This document shows positions 61,789-64,000 of a stretch of DNA of 64,000 nucleotides, in pieces; position 1 is the stretch's first letter, and every line of letters begins with the position of its first letter. Source of the stretch: DASUNP01 sp035249305 (GTDB lineage Bacteria > Acidobacteriota > Blastocatellia > UBA7656); the NCBI GenBank assembly GCA_035249305.1, contig DATFGQ010000097.1:62001-126000 (forward strand), in the 5' to 3' direction. Both the position numbers and the translations under genes were made by a program. Under the pieces are notes generated by a model. It saw nothing but the letters and a program-made list of their open reading frames with translations, searched no databases and was not told the DNA's origin.

Positions 61789-62658
61789 CTAGATTCGTTC
61801 CCCGTTCTTTGTCTTCGATGCGGAAGACCTTCTTTGCCGCGCGGCTTCGTAAAGAAGGACCGCGGCGGCCGCGGACACGTTGAGCGATTCGACGCCGTCG
61901 GCCATCGGTATGTGCACGAGCGCGTCGGCGGCGGCCGCGGCGGGGGCGGCAATGCCGCTCGATTCGCGGCCGCAGACCAGGGCCACGGGGCCAGTGAGCT
62001 TCGCCTCCGTGTAGATCTGCATGGCGGGCTCGCCGTCCTCTACGACTGCGAGTGGGCCGGGCGGCGCCGATTCGAGCGCGATTATCTTTATGCCGCGCTC
62101 GCGACACAGATCGAAGGCTTCCGAGCGAGGCAGGTCCGTGGCGATGGGGAAGCGCAGCGCCGAGCCCATCGAGGCGCGCAGGGCTTTGTGGTTGAACGGG
62201 TCTACGGTGAAGCGCGTTGTGATGAGCCCCGTCGCGCCGGCGGCTTCGGCGGTGCGGATGATGGTGCCGAGGTTGCCGGGGTCCTGCAACTCGTCGGCGA
62301 TGACGATGAGCTGTGGCGGGCGGGCCATCACGTCTTTGATCTCGAAGTGCGGGCGGCTCACTATCGCCGCGACGCCTTGCGGGCTTTCCGTGTCGGCTAT
62401 CGCGTCCATGACCTGTTTAGAGACGTGCGCGCCGCGACAAGGGATCTGTTGCAGCCGGTCGAGCAGCGCCAGCCCGCGCTCCGTCGTTTCAAGCTGCGGG
62501 CTGAAGGCTACGGTCTCGATATGCGCGCCCGCCCGTATCGCGTCTTCGATCAACCGCACGCCTTCCAGAAAGACATGGTGGCGCTCGCCTCCCGCGCGGA
62601 TGAAGCGGAAGCGTTTGACGAGCGGGTTCTGTCGGCTAGTGATCTTTTCTACCAGCAT
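61789..62658 (-). CDS. TrmH/SpoU-family rRNA 2'-O-methyltransferase
   Basis: The SPOUT knot motifs are clear: ELQDPGNLGTIIRTAEAAGA (motif 1), VALVCGRESSGIA (motif 2) and HIPMADGVESLNVSAAAAVL (motif 3). An N-terminal substrate-binding domain (ITSRQNPLVKRFRFIRAG) places it near RlmB/TsnR-type enzymes that methylate 23S rRNA ribose. ATG 62658 begins MLVEKITSRQNPLVK, the usual start; the frame extends upstream with an unlikely N-terminus. Exact target nucleotide is unknown. Confidence 0.88.
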   Translation of the reverse strand: MLVEKITSRQNPLVKRFRFIRAGGERHHVFLEGVRLIEDAIRAGAHIETVAFSPQLETTERGLALLDRLQQIPCRGAHVSKQVMDAIADTESPQGVAAIVSRPHFEIKDVMARPPQLIVIADELQDPGNLGTIIRTAEAAGATGLITTRFTVDPFNHKALRASMGSALRFPIATDLPRSEAFDLCRERGIKIIALESAPPGPLAVVEDGEPAMQIYTEAKLTGPVALVCGRESSGIAAPAAAAADALVHIPMADGVESLNVSAAAAVLLYEAARQRRSSASKTKNGERI

Positions 62659-62763
62659 AATTGACCAGAGAATATAGCAAGCATCGAAGGATATTGACAG
62701 GCATGTACAAGAAAGGCCGCGTCGGATATTATCACTGCTCTCGATCACACGAGCGGAGAACGT

Positions 62764-63558
62764 ATGGCTCTTTTGTCAACACGCCTTCAAGCCCTGATCG
62801 TTATCGTCGCAATGCTAACACTCTCCGGCTGCTCGCCGGGCGACCCTTCGAAAGATCGGAAAGGCGAAAGCGAGATAATAGTCGCCGCCGCCGCCAACCT
62901 CACGGACGCCTTTGAAGAGATAGGCCGACAGTTTACCGCCGAGACGGGAGTCCGCGTCACCTACAGCTTCGGCGCGACCGCGGACCTCGCCAGGCAGATA
63001 GAAAACGGCGGCCCCTTCGACGTGTACGCGGCCGCAGATGTCGCGCACGTCGATGAATTGGTCCGAAAAGGGTTCGTTATGGCCGACACGCGCGCCGTCT
63101 ACGCGCGAGGGCGGCTCGTCTTGTGGACGCCGCCCGGAAGCTCGGTCGGGATCAGCCGAGTCGAAGAGCTGAAGCGCGCGGACGTGAAGCTGATCGCGAT
63201 AGCCAAGCCCGAGGTCGCGCCTTACGGGCGGGCGGCGGTCGAATCGTTGAACGCGCTCGGATTGTGGCCGGAGGTCGAACCCCGCGTAGTCTACGCGCAG
63301 AACGTAGCTCAAGCTAAACAGTTTGCCGCGTCGGGCAACGCGGACGTGGCGTTCCTGCCGCGCGCGCTGATGAAGCAGGGTGAGTGGAGATATATCGAAA
63401 TAGACGAGCGGCTGCACCAGCCAATTGACCAGGCGATGGGCGTCGTGACGGCGTCCGTGAGTCAGGACCGCGCGAGGCGCTTCGTCGAATTCGTCTTGAG
63501 CGCGGAAGGTCAAGCCACGCTAGAACGCTTCGGCTACGTGCGCCCGCCCGCACCTTGA
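62764..63558 (+). CDS. modA: Molybdate-type ABC substrate-binding lipoprotein
   Basis: A lipoprotein signal (LTLSGCS lipobox) leads to a ModA fold: IIVAAAANLTDAFEEIG, VTYSFGATADLARQIENG and DVYAAADVAHVDELV. The final region VAFLPRALM and GVVTASVSQDRARRFVEFVL fits periplasmic oxyanion-binding proteins. It would deliver molybdate or tungstate to ModBC, but the next gene is a permease of another class, so the transporter partners are not adjacent. Related binding proteins carry other oxyanions; the ligand is inferred from family. Confidence 0.85.
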   Translation: MALLSTRLQALIVIVAMLTLSGCSPGDPSKDRKGESEIIVAAAANLTDAFEEIGRQFTAETGVRVTYSFGATADLARQIENGGPFDVYAAADVAHVDELVRKGFVMADTRAVYARGRLVLWTPPGSSVGISRVEELKRADVKLIAIAKPEVAPYGRAAVESLNALGLWPEVEPRVVYAQNVAQAKQFAASGNADVAFLPRALMKQGEWRYIEIDERLHQPIDQAMGVVTASVSQDRARRFVEFVLSAEGQATLERFGYVRPPAP

Positions 63559-63677
63559 CAACACGTCGGGCGAGCGTATGCTATCAAGTAGCCACACAAG
63601 TTGACCCATGGTTAAGAACTTGTCATCGGTAAGATCGCCGCACGGAGCTCTCCAGTCGCCCTGAAACTAAACTCAAG

Positions 63678-64000
63678 ATGGATACGCATAAACCTTCAAA
63701 CCGTGTTCGCGTCGTCGTCGCCACTTCGGTGATGCTCTCGTTCATCTCTTTCTGGCGAGCGGCGGCTATAGTGCTTAACGACCTCGGCTCATCCGCCTTT
63801 TATGCGGGCGGCATAGCCGAGCAGTTCGTGGGCAAAGCGGCGCCCTGGTTCGTACTCGGCGTGATGCTGTTCAGCCTTGCCGTGCGCGCCCTTTACATCG
63901 AATCGTCAGCCATGTTCACGCGCGGCGGCGTTTACCGCGTCGTAAAAGAGGCGATGGGCGGCACGCTCGCGAAGCTGTCGGTTTCGGCCCTGATCTTCGA
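63678..64000 (+). CDS. APC-family amino acid permease (5' part, runs off the window)
   Basis: From ATG 63678 the frame is open to the window end (107 codons). VMLSFISFWRAAAIVLNDLG is an APC-superfamily first helix with the unwound helix-break region, and FTRGGVYRVVKEAMGGTLAK begins the next membrane pair. A second hydrophobic helix lies at AAPWFVLGVMLFSLAVRALY. Acidobacteria often carry such permeases. Substrate unknown. No strong ribosome-binding site is seen. The remaining helices lie beyond the window. Confidence 0.8.
   Translation, partial: MDTHKPSNRVRVVVATSVMLSFISFWRAAAIVLNDLGSSAFYAGGIAEQFVGKAAPWFVLGVMLFSLAVRALYIESSAMFTRGGVYRVVKEAMGGTLAKLSVSALIF

Noticed and set aside
62764..64000. modABC operon
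   Set aside because: The gene after the ModA-like protein is an APC permease on its own, not ModB.

Overview
The window looks like a chromosomal segment from a GC-rich acidobacterium, probably class Blastocatellia. The best lineage marker is a tandem trio of secreted von Willebrand A proteins of the 'VWFA-related Acidobacterial' type (30.1-33.3 kb). A Gram-negative cell plan fits: lipoprotein machinery (lspA, lgt), a TonB-like protein, two beta-barrel proteins, gmhB and nagZ. Assignment rests on gene content only. I saw no rRNA, tRNA, transposase, integrase or CRISPR array.

Layout. 0-9.1 kb: a TPR-CHAT protease, a secreted subtilase, an alpha/alpha-toroid protein, gmhB and recN. 9.2-14.5 kb (minus): an MFS pump, a family 5 solute-binding lipoprotein, nagZ and mtnA. 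14.7-15.5 kb: a sensor kinase broken by an internal deletion. 15.5-19.8 kb: a distinct, more AT-rich island. It starts with a vapBC-like toxin-antitoxin cassette bounded by integron attC-type sites, then a three-gene operon that looks like a STAND/NLR-type immune protein split over separate genes: a helical effector-like protein, a P-loop NTPase, and a winged-helix/TPR protein. A short motif is shared by the first two. This is the most novel-looking system here.

19.8-40.2 kb is mostly housekeeping: amidase, miaB, YtxH-like protein, ileS-lspA-lgt-rluD group, VWFA trio, pgeF, serS, rsmG, HAD hydrolase, an Erf-like annealing protein and guaA. 40.5-44.1 kb holds a GT-C glycosyltransferase, a GT2 glycosyltransferase and a clan GH-A hydrolase. 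44.3-50.2 kb holds a large membrane spermidine-synthase-like TPR fusion, a metalloprotease-like protein and an acyl-CoA dehydrogenase. 50.4-55.5 kb (minus) encodes a four-subunit Qrc/Act-type quinone-linked complex: pentaheme cytochrome, molybdopterin-family subunit, Fe-S subunit, NrfD-like membrane subunit. 55.5-62.7 kb (minus): two beta-barrel proteins, SpoIID/LytB protein, TonB-like protein, serine beta-lactamase-family hydrolase and an rRNA 2'-O-methyltransferase. The window ends with a ModA-like binding protein and the start of an APC permease.

Intergenic DNA is rich in palindromic repeat families. (A) AT-rich ATTTGAAATTT tracts, often flanking (F) a GATGATGCGC core. (B) CTGAGTxCTGAGT inverted arms, twice flanking other hairpin elements. 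(C) Multi-hairpin modules ending GGCTATTGAATC. (D) REPIN-like hairpins with compensatory changes. (E) TGTAGGGGC-bounded elements. (G) A CACCGCAGAGACGCAGAG inverted repeat. Several of these run into coding sequence and seem to supply start codons, a signal peptide or C-terminal tails.
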